Shown here: positions 46,819 to 56,492 of the stretch, in pieces
How the letters are laid out: every line of letters begins with the position of its first letter
How positions within the stretch are numbered: the first letter of the stretch is position 1
From: Rubidibacter lacunae KORDI 51-2
GTDB lineage: Bacteria; Cyanobacteriota; Cyanobacteriia; Cyanobacteriales; Rubidibacteraceae
Direction: 5' to 3'
DNA: 64,000 bases
NCBI RefSeq assembly: GCF_000473895.1
Contig: NZ_ASSJ01000017.1
Span: 62,001-126,000, forward strand
Notes under the pieces: model-generated
Seen by the model: only the letters and a program-made list of their open reading frames with translations
The model's database searches: none
Told to the model about the DNA's origin: nothing
Made by a program: the position numbers and the translations under genes

Positions 46819-49401
46819 TCAACCAAAATCCAACGGGTCGACATCGATCGTCAAACTCACATCTGTCGGACAACACGCGCGTAATGGTTGCAAGTCGGGC
46901 AAGGCTTGGCGATCGCGCACCTTCAGCAATACTTGCCAGCGATAGCGCCGAGCGATGCGCTCCACTGCTGCCGGTGCCGGACCCAACACTTCGTACCCGT
47001 TGAAGATATTGACGCGATCGCATTCAGCCGCCACCGTGGCAGCTGCCTTAGCAACGGCTGCAACCTCGACACCGCTCAGTTGCAGCAACACTAACTGCCC
47101 GAAGGGCGGATAGCGCAACGCTTTTCGTTGCTCCAGTTCCGCCAGAGCAAACCGCTTGTAAGCGCGATCGCGGACCGCCTGCACAACAGGATGCTCGGGC
47201 ACGTAGGTTTGCACGATTGCTCGACCCGGTTCTTCGCCACGCCCCGTTCGCCCCACCACCTGTGTCAGCGTTTGGAAGGCTCGCTCTGCTGCTGCAAAGT
47301 CCGAGCGGAATAGTAACCCATCTGCCGCGATCGCTGCCACCAATGCGACCTGAGGCAAATCTAGCCCCTTGGTCAGCATCTGCGTCCCGACCAGCAAGTC
47401 TGCCTCGCCGCGCGCGAATTGCTCCAGCAATGTGCGATGCGCGCCCTTGGTCCGCGTCGTGTCGCTATCGAACCGCAAGCAGCGCAAATGAGGAAATAAC
47501 GTCGCCACTTCACGGACAACCCGCTGCGTGCCGCTACCAAAATGCTTCAAAAACGGCGACTCGCATGCCGGGCAACGCGGCGGCTGCGCTTGAGAGAAAT
47601 TGCAGTAATGGCAGCGCAGGCGAGCGCGCGCCCGTTCCGGACCCATACCATCGAAATCGTCTGACACCAATCCTGTGGCTATCGACTTTCCAACAGCCGG
47701 ACTCGCTCCCCCAGCAGCTGCGAAGTGATACGACAGCGATACGTCGCACTGCGGACACATCATTACGTGTCCGCAGCTCCGACACGAAACAAATGTGCTG
47801 TGACAGCGACGCGGTACGAACAAAATTCCCCGACGATCGCGATCGCGCAGCGTTCGCATAGCCCCTTGTAACGCGTGACTGAAAAGAGAGCGATTGCCTC
47901 GCTCCAGCTCCTGCGTCATATCGACAACCTCCACTGCCGGAAACGATCGCGCTTGTACGCGCTCGGGCAACGAGAGGTAGAGCCGCGCCGGATCCTCTGC
48001 CCCAACAATGCAACTGTCGTGCCAAGTCGTCAGTGCTGGTGTTGCCGATCCCAAAATCAGCGGGCAACCCGCTGCCTCCGCCCGCCAGCGCGCCACGGTG
48101 CGTGCGTGATAGGTGGGAGCCGGTCGCGTTTGTTTGAAGCTGGTGTCGTGCTCCTCGTCCAGTACGATCGCCCCCAGGTTTGGCAAGGGGACGAAGACCG
48201 CAGATCGCGTCCCGATCGCCACCTGCGGCGTCCCGACCAGCAGCTGCCGCCATGTGTCGTAGCGTTCGCCCTCCGAGAGACCGCTGTGATAGGTACGCAC
48301 CTGTTCCCCAAACCGCGCCCGGAAGCGATCGAGCAGCTGCGGCGTTAGCCCTATCTCCGGCACCAAAACTAGTGCCGATTTTCCCTGTGCCAATACCGGC
48401 GCGATCGCCTGCAAGTACACCTCCGTTTTCCCGGAGCCAGTCACCCCGTGCAGCAACACCTCCACAGATCCCTCGGCAGCCGCGATTGCTGCCAGCGCCC
48501 GTGCTTGGGCCGGTGTTAAGTCCTTCGGGCGATCTCGCGGTACCGCCGGTCCGTCGTCGCGGCGCAAGACTTCTTGCGATCGCACCGACACGCAGCCCTT
48601 GCGCGCCAGCGCCGTCACTGTAGACGTACTAGTGCAGCAAGTCCTCAGCAACGCGCTCAGCCACATCTGCCCGCCTGCACGGCGCAACACCTCGAGCACC
48701 TCGCTCTGTCGGGGCGTCAGCTCGGCGCGATCGTTCAGCCACAGCACGGCCTGTTGCTGCTTCGGTCGCGGCAGTTGTGGCGGCTCCAGATAACTTTCCA
48801 ACCAACCCCGCTGTTGGAGCTCCCGCATCCCAAGCCGTCCGCTCTTGACTTGCTGCTGCACGTAGCGCGCGCTGTAGTCGTTGTCTTTCTGCGATCGCAA
48901 GAGTGCCAACACCGCCCGCGCTGGCTCGCTACAGTCCGAGTCATCCACCGTCGCGACCGCTTCGCGCCGCAGCCGCACCCGTCGTTGCGACTGTCTCAAC
49001 AGTCCCGGTGGCAGCGCAAGTTCGATCGCGCTCGCCAGCGGCACGCGGTAGTATTCCGCTACTCGCTCTAATAGCGTCCAATAGGTCGGCGAGAAAAAAC
49101 CCGAAGCAATGGTGTCGTCGATCGCGCGGATGCGCTGCGGGTCCAACTCTGGCGGCAGGGTGTTACTCAAGCGCACGGCAATCCCGCCCGTCAGACGATC
49201 GCGCAGGGGTACGCTCAGCACGTCGCCCGGTCGAACCTGCGCGCCTGGTGGCAAGCGATAGGTCAGTAAACCTTGCAACTCCGGGCAATTGACCAACACG
49301 TCCACCCATTGCTCCGCTTCACCAGCTCCTGCTGCTCCAGCGGCCCCTCCCCGCCCAGCAGCCGCTGACGTTCCACCTGGGAACTCTGCCATCGGCATCA
49401 C
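46819..49401 (-). CDS. priA: Primosomal protein N' (replication restart helicase PriA)
   Basis: A 3'-5' DNA helicase that reloads the replisome at stalled forks. The 860-residue product shows an N-terminal DNA-binding domain (VDVLVNCPELQGLLTYRLPP), Walker A GVTGSGKTEVYLQA, the DEEH box in IVLDEEHDTSFKQ, ILGSATPALTTW, eight zinc-binding cysteines (CRSCGHVMMCPQCDVSLSYH, CHYCNF, CPACES), and the C-terminal helicase motifs LVGTQMLTKGLDLP and VVGRTGRGEEPGRAI. Residues 1-30 are Ala/Gly-rich and may be non-conserved; ATG 49392 is an alternative start. Monocistronic. Confidence 0.96.
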   Translation of the reverse strand: MMPMAEFPGGTSAAAGRGGAAGAAGAGEAEQWVDVLVNCPELQGLLTYRLPPGAQVRPGDVLSVPLRDRLTGGIAVRLSNTLPPELDPQRIRAIDDTIASGFFSPTYWTLLERVAEYYRVPLASAIELALPPGLLRQSQRRVRLRREAVATVDDSDCSEPARAVLALLRSQKDNDYSARYVQQQVKSGRLGMRELQQRGWLESYLEPPQLPRPKQQQAVLWLNDRAELTPRQSEVLEVLRRAGGQMWLSALLRTCCTSTSTVTALARKGCVSVRSQEVLRRDDGPAVPRDRPKDLTPAQARALAAIAAAEGSVEVLLHGVTGSGKTEVYLQAIAPVLAQGKSALVLVPEIGLTPQLLDRFRARFGEQVRTYHSGLSEGERYDTWRQLLVGTPQVAIGTRSAVFVPLPNLGAIVLDEEHDTSFKQTRPAPTYHARTVARWRAEAAGCPLILGSATPALTTWHDSCIVGAEDPARLYLSLPERVQARSFPAVEVVDMTQELERGNRSLFSHALQGAMRTLRDRDRRGILFVPRRCHSTFVSCRSCGHVMMCPQCDVSLSYHFAAAGGASPAVGKSIATGLVSDDFDGMGPERARARLRCHYCNFSQAQPPRCPACESPFLKHFGSGTQRVVREVATLFPHLRCLRFDSDTTRTKGAHRTLLEQFARGEADLLVGTQMLTKGLDLPQVALVAAIAADGLLFRSDFAAAERAFQTLTQVVGRTGRGEEPGRAIVQTYVPEHPVVQAVRDRAYKRFALAELEQRKALRYPPFGQLVLLQLSGVEVAAVAKAAATVAAECDRVNIFNGYEVLGPAPAAVERIARRYRWQVLLKVRDRQALPDLQPLRACCPTDVSLTIDVDPLDFG

Positions 49402-49871
49402 CCCCGCGATCGCGCATTAACAACCGATGTTATCGAGCCCGCCAAACAAATCGAGCTGGGCAGACCCATTGCCGCGAGGATCGCTGCGGGCAGTCGGGGA
49501 CTATCGGTTGGGGCGTTACGTACTACCGCTGGGGGATACAAAAATTCAAAATTGTATGTGATTCTAAAGCTAATGGAAAACATTTATACCACTGAGCTGC
49601 AGCCATTACCTATCGCCCGGCTCGATGTTTGGCGATCGTGGCTACAGAAACATTTCAACAGAATTGGTAAGTGATACTCTAGCGTGCGATGGGCAAGCTA
49701 CTGAGACCCTACCGCGACGCTATTCGCGAACCTTCTCGCTGGTGTGGCGGGTTTCGCAACTCCATCAGACACCTGCCATAGTGCTACTGTTTCCTGAGCT
49801 ACAACGCGATCGTCTTAAAACCATTAGCGTTACGACGTTATCAAGTAACTAGAGATAAATTACATCGACCT
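49402..49871. other. Divergent intergenic region between priA and the sigma factor gene
   Basis: About 470 bases holding the promoters of two divergent genes; no gene seen and no promoter identified with confidence. Confidence 0.4.
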
Positions 49872-50978
49872 ATGAGCGCAACTGAAGCGAGCCAAATCGA
49901 TACTGCAATTGATAACCTTAATCCCCTCGACGCTATCCCCCAGAGTGGTGAGACTGCCGAGGGGGTCACGCTTGTAGATGCAAATTTTTCTAACGATATC
50001 GGTTTAGGTCGCTCGGGCAGCTATGGCAAGGACGATGACACTGTCGGCGCGTTTTTTAAAGAGATGGCGCGCTATCCCCTACTGAAGCCGGATGAAGAGG
50101 TGGAGCTGGCTCAGAGCGTCAAGCAGATGGTCGATATCGAGCAGCATCGGCTGGACTTGTGCGAGCAGCTCGGCCGCATCCCGAGTAAGACCGAGCTGGC
50201 GAAGTCTTTGGCGATCGCTCCGAAGGCACTGGATCGATGCTTGTATCGCGGTCGCAAGGCTAAGCACAAGATGATTCGCTCGAACTTGCGCCTCGTTGTG
50301 TCCATCGCCAAGCGCTACCTGAATCGCGGCGTACCGTTTTTGGATCTGATTCAAGAGGGTGCGATCGGCCTCAACCGCGCGACTGAGAAGTTCGATCCCA
50401 ACAAAGGTTATAAGTTTTCGACCTATGCCTATTGGTGGATTCGCCAAGCCATCACGCGGACGATCGCCAACGACGCGCGGACAATTCGCTTGCCCATTCA
50501 CATTGTCGAGAAGCTCAATAAGCTCAAAAAAGCTCAGCGGACCCTCAAGCAGAACCTGCAGCGCAACCCCAGCGAGCAAGAACTGGCGGACGAGCTCGAA
50601 TTGACGCCGGTACAATTGCGCCAACTGCTCCAAATGCGCCGCCAGTCGCTGTCGCTCAACCACCGTGTTGGGAAAGGGGAAGATACCGAACTGCTGGAGT
50701 TGCTCGAAGATCACGAGCTGCGCCTCCCAGAAGAGCAGATGAATGAGGCGATGATGAGCCAGGAAGTGTCAGCCGTCCTTGACGAAGTCCTCACCGAGCG
50801 CGAGCGTGACGTCATCGCCATGCGCTACGGACTTACTACCTGTCAGCCCCACACGCTCGAAGAAGTAGGCACGATGTTCAACCTCTCACGCGAGCGCGTG
50901 CGACAAATCCAAAGCAAAGCCATGCGGAAGCTCCGCCGCCCCCAGGTTGCCCGACGCTTGCGGGGCTGGTTGACTTAG
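49872..50978 (+). CDS. Group 2 sigma factor of RNA polymerase
   Basis: A non-essential sigma-70 family factor of the kind cyanobacteria use for stress and nutrient responses. The 368-residue product has region 1.2 (DDTVGAFFKEMARYPLLKPD), region 2 (NLRLVVSIAKRYLNRGVPFL, DLIQEGAIGLNRATEKFDPN, YKFSTYAYWWIRQAITRTIA), region 3 and region 4.2 (HTLEEVGTMFNLSRERVRQI). It lacks the long region 1.1 of the principal factor. The AFFKEMARYPLL motif hints at the SigC branch, but I cannot separate SigB, C, D and E by eye, so no symbol is given. ATG 49872 is the start. It is alone in its transcription unit. Confidence 0.92.
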   Translation: MSATEASQIDTAIDNLNPLDAIPQSGETAEGVTLVDANFSNDIGLGRSGSYGKDDDTVGAFFKEMARYPLLKPDEEVELAQSVKQMVDIEQHRLDLCEQLGRIPSKTELAKSLAIAPKALDRCLYRGRKAKHKMIRSNLRLVVSIAKRYLNRGVPFLDLIQEGAIGLNRATEKFDPNKGYKFSTYAYWWIRQAITRTIANDARTIRLPIHIVEKLNKLKKAQRTLKQNLQRNPSEQELADELELTPVQLRQLLQMRRQSLSLNHRVGKGEDTELLELLEDHELRLPEEQMNEAMMSQEVSAVLDEVLTERERDVIAMRYGLTTCQPHTLEEVGTMFNLSRERVRQIQSKAMRKLRRPQVARRLRGWLT

Positions 50979-51145
50979 AGGGGGGTCTTTCAGATTCTGC
51001 AGGGTTCAACCCTGCACGATCGCGTCGCACAGACGGATCGAGAGAATCCTCGGCACGTCATCGGCGGCACTAGCACCGCTAAGGTCGTAAAGCCGGTGAG
51101 GGAGTGGGTTAGAATTGCTGCGAAACGACGCAGGCGGAACCCGGT

Positions 51146-51655
51146 ATGACGACCCAGCAAGCTTTGTCGGCAGACTCCCCTTCAGCAGCAGACAGTGCGA
51201 CGGCTGCCGAACTCGATCCCGAAACCTTTGCCACCCATGCCGAGGCGATCGAAACGGTCATCTACAGTCTGGACCAGGACAACTCAGCGATGGTCCATCG
51301 CAACGAGGACGGTTCGAGACTTTGGCGTTTTCGGTACGGGACAGTTGAAGTGTACGTTCAGTTAACCGGCGAAACAGATGACGACCTGTTTCTAGCGTGG
51401 TCGAAGGTGATGGATCTACCCGCTAACGACGACCCTCGCCTGCTCCGAAAATTATTGGAGATGAACTGGAGCGCAACCTTCGAGACGCGCTTCGGCATTT
51501 TCAACGAAGATATCGTTGTGTTGAGCAACCGCTCTGTTGCCGACCTGTCGCCCGGAGAGATCGCTCGCGCGATCGCTCTAGTTGCCTCGATTGCCGACGA
51601 GCACGACGAATCTCTTCAGGCCGAGTTTGGTGCGTCCGATCGCGCCGGCTCCTAA
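51146..51655 (+). CDS. YbjN domain-containing protein
   Basis: A 169-residue soluble protein of the YbjN/CesT-chaperone-like fold. The typical pattern is seen in IETVIYSLDQDNSAMVHRNE, VEVYVQLTGETDDDLFLAWS, LLRKLLEMNWSATFETRFGI and EDIVVLSNRSVADLSPGEIA. Such proteins are common in cyanobacteria; the role is unknown, possibly as a chaperone for a partner protein. The first 25 residues are low complexity. ATG 51146 is the start. Its end overlaps the start of the following gene by about 26 bases, so the two are probably co-translated. Confidence 0.85.
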   Translation: MTTQQALSADSPSAADSATAAELDPETFATHAEAIETVIYSLDQDNSAMVHRNEDGSRLWRFRYGTVEVYVQLTGETDDDLFLAWSKVMDLPANDDPRLLRKLLEMNWSATFETRFGIFNEDIVVLSNRSVADLSPGEIARAIALVASIADEHDESLQAEFGASDRAGS

Positions 51656-52376
51656 CAAATCCCCGACTTGGCGCGTTTTGCCGTTTCTGGAGGCTCCGGG
51701 GGCGTTGCAGATGGCAGTCGATCTCTGGATGCTACAACGCTGTCGGGCTGGCGGTCCCTCGTGCTTGCGATTTTACGCTTGGTCGCCACCCGCACTGTCT
51801 TTGGGCTATCACCAACGGCGCTTCCCGGCTCGCTGGCACGCGTTGTCAGCAACGGGCGCATTCGATTTGCTCCGCCGACCTACCGGAGGACGGGCCGTCC
51901 TTCATGCAGGCGACTTGACCTACGCGATCGCGACAACCGGCGTTGCGGGTAAACGTTGGGAGGCGTACGCGATACTGTGCGAGTTTTTAGTGCGCGGCTG
52001 GCGATCGCTCGGGGTGAAGTTGAGCTACGGCGAAACCGGACGCGAATACACTAGCGTCCCAAATTGTTTCGCCACGGCAACGGGTGCCGACCTAACAACG
52101 GCAGATGGGTACAAACTGATCGGTAGCGCACAGTTGCGTCAAGGCGAAGCTATTTTGCAACATGGTTCGATGCGCCTGGAGATTTCACCCGAACTATGGA
52201 AGCAAGTGTTCGAGACGATCCCCCCGCGATCGCCGATCGCTTCGCTGCCTCGAAATCGCATCATCTGCACGTTAAAAAATGCGGCTCGCGAGTGTCTTGG
52301 CGTCGAGCTCGTTGAACAACCGCTGACAGCTGCAGAGTGGACAGAAGTTCGCAAGATTGCCCTACCGCCTCCATAA
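51630..52376 (+). CDS. Lipoate-protein ligase A / biotin-lipoate ligase family protein
   Basis: Likely attaches or transfers lipoate (or a related octanoyl group) to proteins, in the cytoplasm. The 248-residue product has the family motifs LRFYAWSPPALSLGYHQ, LLRRPTGGRAVLHAGDLTYA (binding loop) and GYKLIGSAQLRQGEAILQHG with the catalytic Lys. Start: GTG 51630 or TTG 51627; both lie inside the end of the YbjN gene, and the longest frame begins at 51582. The overlap indicates an operon. It lacks the C-terminal accessory domain of E. coli LplA, so it may be an octanoyl/lipoyl transferase of the LipM type or a ligase. It is conserved in cyanobacteria. Confidence 0.85.
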   Translation: MRPIAPAPNKSPTWRVLPFLEAPGALQMAVDLWMLQRCRAGGPSCLRFYAWSPPALSLGYHQRRFPARWHALSATGAFDLLRRPTGGRAVLHAGDLTYAIATTGVAGKRWEAYAILCEFLVRGWRSLGVKLSYGETGREYTSVPNCFATATGADLTTADGYKLIGSAQLRQGEAILQHGSMRLEISPELWKQVFETIPPRSPIASLPRNRIICTLKNAARECLGVELVEQPLTAAEWTEVRKIALPPP

Positions 52377-53306
52377 CGCAGCAAACATTAGCCATGGTGG
52401 CAAACCGCCAACCGTACTCAATCCCTAGGCTCCGAGCTGAAGCTGGGGGCGACACGACCGCAACTATCATCGATTCTCTACACGAATCCATCCATTTGCG
52501 GGCGGGCATTTGGTGCTGATGGACTCTTGGGACGTGAGTTTGAGGGAGTCAATCGCTGAAACCTCTGTTGTGAAGAAGCCGGATACCCCGACGATTGAAC
52601 TCCGGTCGCAATCAGCCTCTCAGTTGGGAAACGCCTCAATTAACGCATTAACCGGGGCTTAATGAGGATTGTTATTGCTCTAATGAGCTTGGGAAGGCAC
52701 GGAGAAAGATTTTCGAAATCTTGCCCTCCATCGACAGGACCTCCTGTTCGGGACCGGCGTGGGTTTCACTGCCCTCGCCGCACTGTTCGTCCCCCGAAAG
52801 CTCCGCCAGCGCTAAATTATTGTTTACGTAAGCCTCATTCCCAGGTTGTTTCACTAGGTGCGTTGTGCAACTGAGAAAACCTGGAAACAGCTAAAGGGTT
52901 GGCGATGGAGAGCGATCTCCAAACCCAGTCTGGATTGCGGTGCGTCCCTAAGATTCTCGGGAGTAGGTTCCGACGTGCCCGTACGAGCCAGTACGGCAGC
53001 ATGAAAAAACCTTAAGAAATCGAGAAGAATTGCACAATACGCGGAATACGACCGGACAGATGCGCCATGGGAAGTGATGTGGAATAAAACCGAATCACTG
53101 CCCGGCGAATCGAACTGGCGCGATCGGCTCTCAACACTCGACAGATCTGTTGGTCCGAACGCTAGTGTGAGAGATAAGTTAACTCACAGCAGGTAGACGG
53201 TGGAGCGGCCCGCAAACTGTCCGCCTCCATCTGGATCGAGTAGGATAACTTCGATATCTTGCTGTAGATGTTTAAGCAACTTAAGCCAGAAGCGTGAGGG
53301 TTAAAC
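52377..53306. other. Intergenic region upstream of cp12
   Basis: About 930 bases. Short open frames show no recognisable domain. The last 100 bases must hold the cp12 promoter. Confidence 0.4.
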
Positions 53307-53528
53307 ATGACTGACATCCGCGAACGTATTGAGGAAGAACTGAAGACTGCGCGTGCTGTCTGCGAATCAGACGGAGCAGATTCGCAAAACTGTGCGGTTG
53401 CTTGGGATAACGTCGAGGAGCTACAAGCTGAAGCATCGCACCAGCGCGAAGAGCCGAAGAAGAATTCACTCGAAGCATACTGCGACGACAACCCCGATGC
53501 AGCAGAGTGTCGCGTTTACGACGATTAG
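53307..53528 (+). CDS. cp12: Calvin cycle regulator CP12
   Basis: A small, mostly disordered cytoplasmic protein that in the dark (oxidised state) bridges GAPDH and phosphoribulokinase and shuts down the Calvin cycle. The 73-residue product has both redox cysteine pairs: Cys19/Cys29 near the N-terminus and Cys59/Cys68 in YCDDNPDAAECRVYDD, the GAPDH-binding tail. The CP12 signature AWDNVEELQAEASHQR lies between them. ATG 53307 is the start. A strong rho-independent terminator follows 48 bases after the stop, so it is monocistronic. It acts on the same pathway as pgk of this window. Confidence 0.96.
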   Translation: MTDIRERIEEELKTARAVCESDGADSQNCAVAWDNVEELQAEASHQREEPKKNSLEAYCDDNPDAAECRVYDD

Positions 53529-53575
53529 TGCGTGGCGGACGACTCCAAATTTCTAATTTTTTTGGGAGATGGAAG

Positions 53576-53601
53576 GGACGACTTGCAGTCGTCCTTTTTT
53601 T
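53576..53601 (+). terminator. Rho-independent terminator of cp12
   Basis: Stem GGACGACT, loop TGC, complement AGTCGTCC, then seven T. This is the clearest intrinsic terminator in the window. Confidence 0.92.
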
Positions 53602-53747
53602 GCTTCCGAATCGCGTGGGGTTGCGCAACCGAACCCCACCAATGTCCGACGTCAGTGTCGGTCGCTGCCGTCGATGGGAGCGGCAGCCCCAAGCCAGGGG
53701 TTACAATCAAAAACCGTGCAGAAGGGAACGCATTTGAGGCTCGTGTT

Positions 53748-54341
53748 ATGGGGGATTTGTGGTTCCGTCCGCTCGTATGGGCGGATTACCGGCTGGCGGT
53801 GTTGTTTACCGTCATCTTGCCTCTGGTACTGCTGCTTTGGTCGCTAATTCGAAACGCGATCGCCATGCAGAGCCTAATGCTGGTTTATTGGCGTGTGGCT
53901 AGTCTGCTGGCAATTTCGGTGTACCTATTGATCCCGGGCTGGCGGATTGGATTTTTGACTGGGTTGCTGGCACGCATCTTCATTCCGATTTCCCTGTGGT
54001 TCTGGGTCGATCTGAACGAGGAAATCGACGACCAGCCACCGCGCCCGCTGAAGCTGGCACTGACGGCATGGCGCTGGGCGGTAACGCTTTACTGTCTGCT
54101 TGGCGCGGCCATCACCCTACCCTTCGCAAACTGCATTTTCGGTTCTGAGCTCGCGTCACCCTACTGCCAGGTGTGGCGCGAGGCCCCGCTGCTTTACAAA
54201 CAAATGTTGCACCCGAACCAGACGCCGGGTTTTCTGGGCTTCATCGGCGGCATCGGGCTCTTTTTCTACGGGTTATCACTGTTGTACTTTTTGGTTTTTC
54301 GCCTAACCAAAAGCGGTCGCACAGCCCTCGAAGATCGTTAA
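53748..54341 (+). CDS. DUF3177 family membrane protein
   Basis: A 197-residue integral membrane protein with five or six helices (for example YRLAVLFTVILPLVLLLWSL and FIGGIGLFFYGLSLLYFLVF). The start MGDLWFRPLVWADYRLAVLF and the motifs RNAIAMQSLMLVYWRVASLL and DLNEEIDDQPPRPLKLALTA fit DUF3177, a family limited to cyanobacteria and plastids, without assigned function. ATG 53748 is used because the conserved part starts there; the longer frame upstream would overlap the cp12 terminator. Alone on its strand. Confidence 0.85.
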   Translation: MGDLWFRPLVWADYRLAVLFTVILPLVLLLWSLIRNAIAMQSLMLVYWRVASLLAISVYLLIPGWRIGFLTGLLARIFIPISLWFWVDLNEEIDDQPPRPLKLALTAWRWAVTLYCLLGAAITLPFANCIFGSELASPYCQVWREAPLLYKQMLHPNQTPGFLGFIGGIGLFFYGLSLLYFLVFRLTKSGRTALEDR

Positions 54342-55453
54342 CCCACCTTGCTATTGCATCCGAATCGGCATCTGGGTCCGCTCATTCTAAAGCCAAGGAA
54401 TCCCAGTCCTGCAATCCCCACAGCTTTGAAGGCGATCGCGCGTGCCAAGGCTTAGCCAATACGCGCTCCAGACCAGCACATCGTGCCCTACGTCGGTTAT
54501 TAGCAAGTGCCATTGCTGCGATAAGGGCGGGATTGCATCATCGTTCGCGATTGGGGGGAGGGCGTGTCGATCGGACCGGACAAGTTCTGCAAGTACATCA
54601 TCTCGCTCAGGAACGTTAGGGGTTCTCGCGCCAGGGTCATCAGCACCACGGCAATCCGCGATCGCCCCCGCTTTAAACCATTAGGCTCGGCTTCCAGACG
54701 GCGACGGACGTTGTCGAATGGCAACCCTTTCAGTGCAGGAGACCAACTCAGCTCGCTTGGCGAGAAATTCGGCAGCATCCGAAAGGGGTAAAGGTTCCTG
54801 GCAGTAACGATCGAAAAATTCAAAAAAATCGCATGTGAAGCCCGTATGCTTTATACCTATTGAAGATCCGAATCGCAACTCAGGCGGAGCGCGGGCACAT
54901 CTGCCCCGGGGACGGGGCGGTGATTGCAAGCTCCGATCGCGCCCGCTCTCCACCTTCGTCGTGGGATTTTAGTGCAGTTAGCTAGCGGCTCCGAGTTCTC
55001 GGTCAAACACAAGCTGCGCGACCCTCAAGCAGGGGCGGCCACGCGATCGCCGCTTGGTTGATAGTGCTGGAAGAGAGCGTTCGCCTCGAGATCGCCGAGT
55101 CGGAGGGCCGCAGCACATCCTTGGCGCGCTCCTTCTGTTGTTCGAATCGAGCTGGTGGAAACCATCCCGGGTGGCTGGAACATATCGATTTACTGCGTGG
55201 CGATCGCCTGGGTCCGCAAGTAAGCCAAGACGGAGCTCATCAGTAGAATGTAATTTAATTTCTAACAGCAAGTAGGCGCAACCCCTTCCTCGTATAGCGT
55301 GTTGCCTCAGGCACGCCTCTTGTCAGGATGACCCCCCGATGCTTCGAGGCAAGGCCGATCGAGCTCAGGTGCCGCCGATTCCACGAACGGCACCAGCCAA
55401 TCCATAGCAACCGCGCCCGACTACCCGACCGACGCTGCTACTACATCTCCTCG
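54342..55453. other. 1.1-kb gene-poor region
   Basis: No intact gene. A 107-codon minus-strand frame (54500-54823) contains ARNLYPFRMLPNFSPSELSW and looks protein-like but is not recognised and has no clear ribosome binding site. Nothing else seen. Confidence 0.4.
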
Positions 55454-55627
55454 TCAGACCTCCTCGTCATCAGCGCGATCGGCCGCAGACGGTTCGTTGA
55501 TTTCCTCTTTAAAACCACGCAGCGTTTTGCCCAGGGCGCTGCCCATTTCCGGAATCTTCTTCGGACCGAAAATCAGCAGGGCAACGACGCCAACAATTGC
55601 GACTTCTGCCCAACCCAACCCAAACAT
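55454..55627 (-). CDS. tatA: Sec-independent translocase subunit TatA/E
   Basis: A small protein of the twin-arginine export pore in the plasma and thylakoid membranes. The 57-residue product has the standard layout: a short N-terminus, a membrane helix (WAEVAIVGVVALLIFG), the FGPKKIPEMG hinge, the amphipathic helix SALGKTLRGFKEEI and an acidic tail. It is shorter than most TatA proteins (often 80-90 residues) but complete. ATG 55627 is the only sensible start; the open frame is longer only by chance. It is divergent from pcyA with 124 bases between them. Confidence 0.93.
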   Translation of the reverse strand: MFGLGWAEVAIVGVVALLIFGPKKIPEMGSALGKTLRGFKEEINEPSAADRADDEEV

Positions 55628-55751
55628 GTGCGTTCTCCTGTCCCTGCGGTAATCTAGCCAACCGTAACAGTCCGTTGCCCGTGCCAACGGCAGTACATCC
55701 AGCCAGTATATCCTCAAGAAAAACCCCGAAGAAAAACCCGCTCTCATCAAC

Positions 55752-56492
55752 ATGGTGGAAACCCCGTCCTTGTCGCTCCGCAGCCAGCAGCATCCGCTGA
55801 TTCGCAGCCTTGCCGACGCGATTGAGGCAATCTGGCGCGAACATCTGGAGCTAGCACCCTACGAGCTGCCTGGCGACCTCGGTTACGTGGAAGGTCGGCT
55901 GGACGGCGATCGCCTGACTATTGAAAACCGCTGCTTCCAGACATCGCAGTTTCGCAAATTACACCTGGAGTTGGCTCAGGTCGGACAAATGCTGGATATT
56001 TTGCACTGCGTGATGTTTCCGCGCCCGGAGTACCCATTGCCAATGTTCGGCTGCGACTTGGTGGGCGCTCGCGGTCAAATCGGTGCAGCGGTCGCGGACC
56101 TGTCCCCGGTGAGCGACGATCGCGCCTTGCCGACGGCCTACCGCGACGCTTTGCAACATTTGCCCCCTGAAATCTTCTCCCAACCGCGCGAACTGCCCCC
56201 GTGGGGTGACATCTTCTCGGAGTTTTGTGTCTTCGTTCGCCCTGCCGGTCCCCAAGAGGAAGCAAGATTTCTGCAGCGCGTGCGCTCGCTGCTGGAGATT
56301 CACTGCACTCAAGCTTCGAGATCGGAACCGGGAACGCCCGACCAACGCCGCACCAACTTTGCCGGCCAACAGCGCTATTGCCTACAGCAGCAGCAAAATG
56401 ACAAAACGCGTCGCGTCCTTGAAAAAGCCTTCGGCGTCGAGTGGGCAGAAACCTACATAACGACCGTGCTATTCGACCTGCCGGTTGCATGA
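55752..56492 (+). CDS. pcyA: Phycocyanobilin:ferredoxin oxidoreductase
   Basis: Reduces biliverdin in two two-electron steps with ferredoxin to phycocyanobilin, the pigment of phycobiliproteins and phytochromes. The 246-residue product keeps the catalytic residues: Glu73 (HLELAQVGQM), His85 (DILHCVMFPR) and Asp102 (PMFGCDLVG), which correspond to Glu76, His88 and Asp105 of the Synechocystis enzyme. Other family parts are YVEGRLDGDRLTIENRCFQT and NDKTRRVLEKAFGVEWAETY. The stop codon overlaps the start of the next gene (ATGA), so both are co-translated. The product supplies the pigment for ApcF of this window. Confidence 0.96.
   Translation: MVETPSLSLRSQQHPLIRSLADAIEAIWREHLELAPYELPGDLGYVEGRLDGDRLTIENRCFQTSQFRKLHLELAQVGQMLDILHCVMFPRPEYPLPMFGCDLVGARGQIGAAVADLSPVSDDRALPTAYRDALQHLPPEIFSQPRELPPWGDIFSEFCVFVRPAGPQEEARFLQRVRSLLEIHCTQASRSEPGTPDQRRTNFAGQQRYCLQQQQNDKTRRVLEKAFGVEWAETYITTVLFDLPVA

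Noticed and set aside
54500-54823. 107-codon minus-strand frame as a gene
   Set aside because: Protein-like in parts, but no recognisable family, no ribosome binding site and surrounded by non-coding DNA; left as unassigned.
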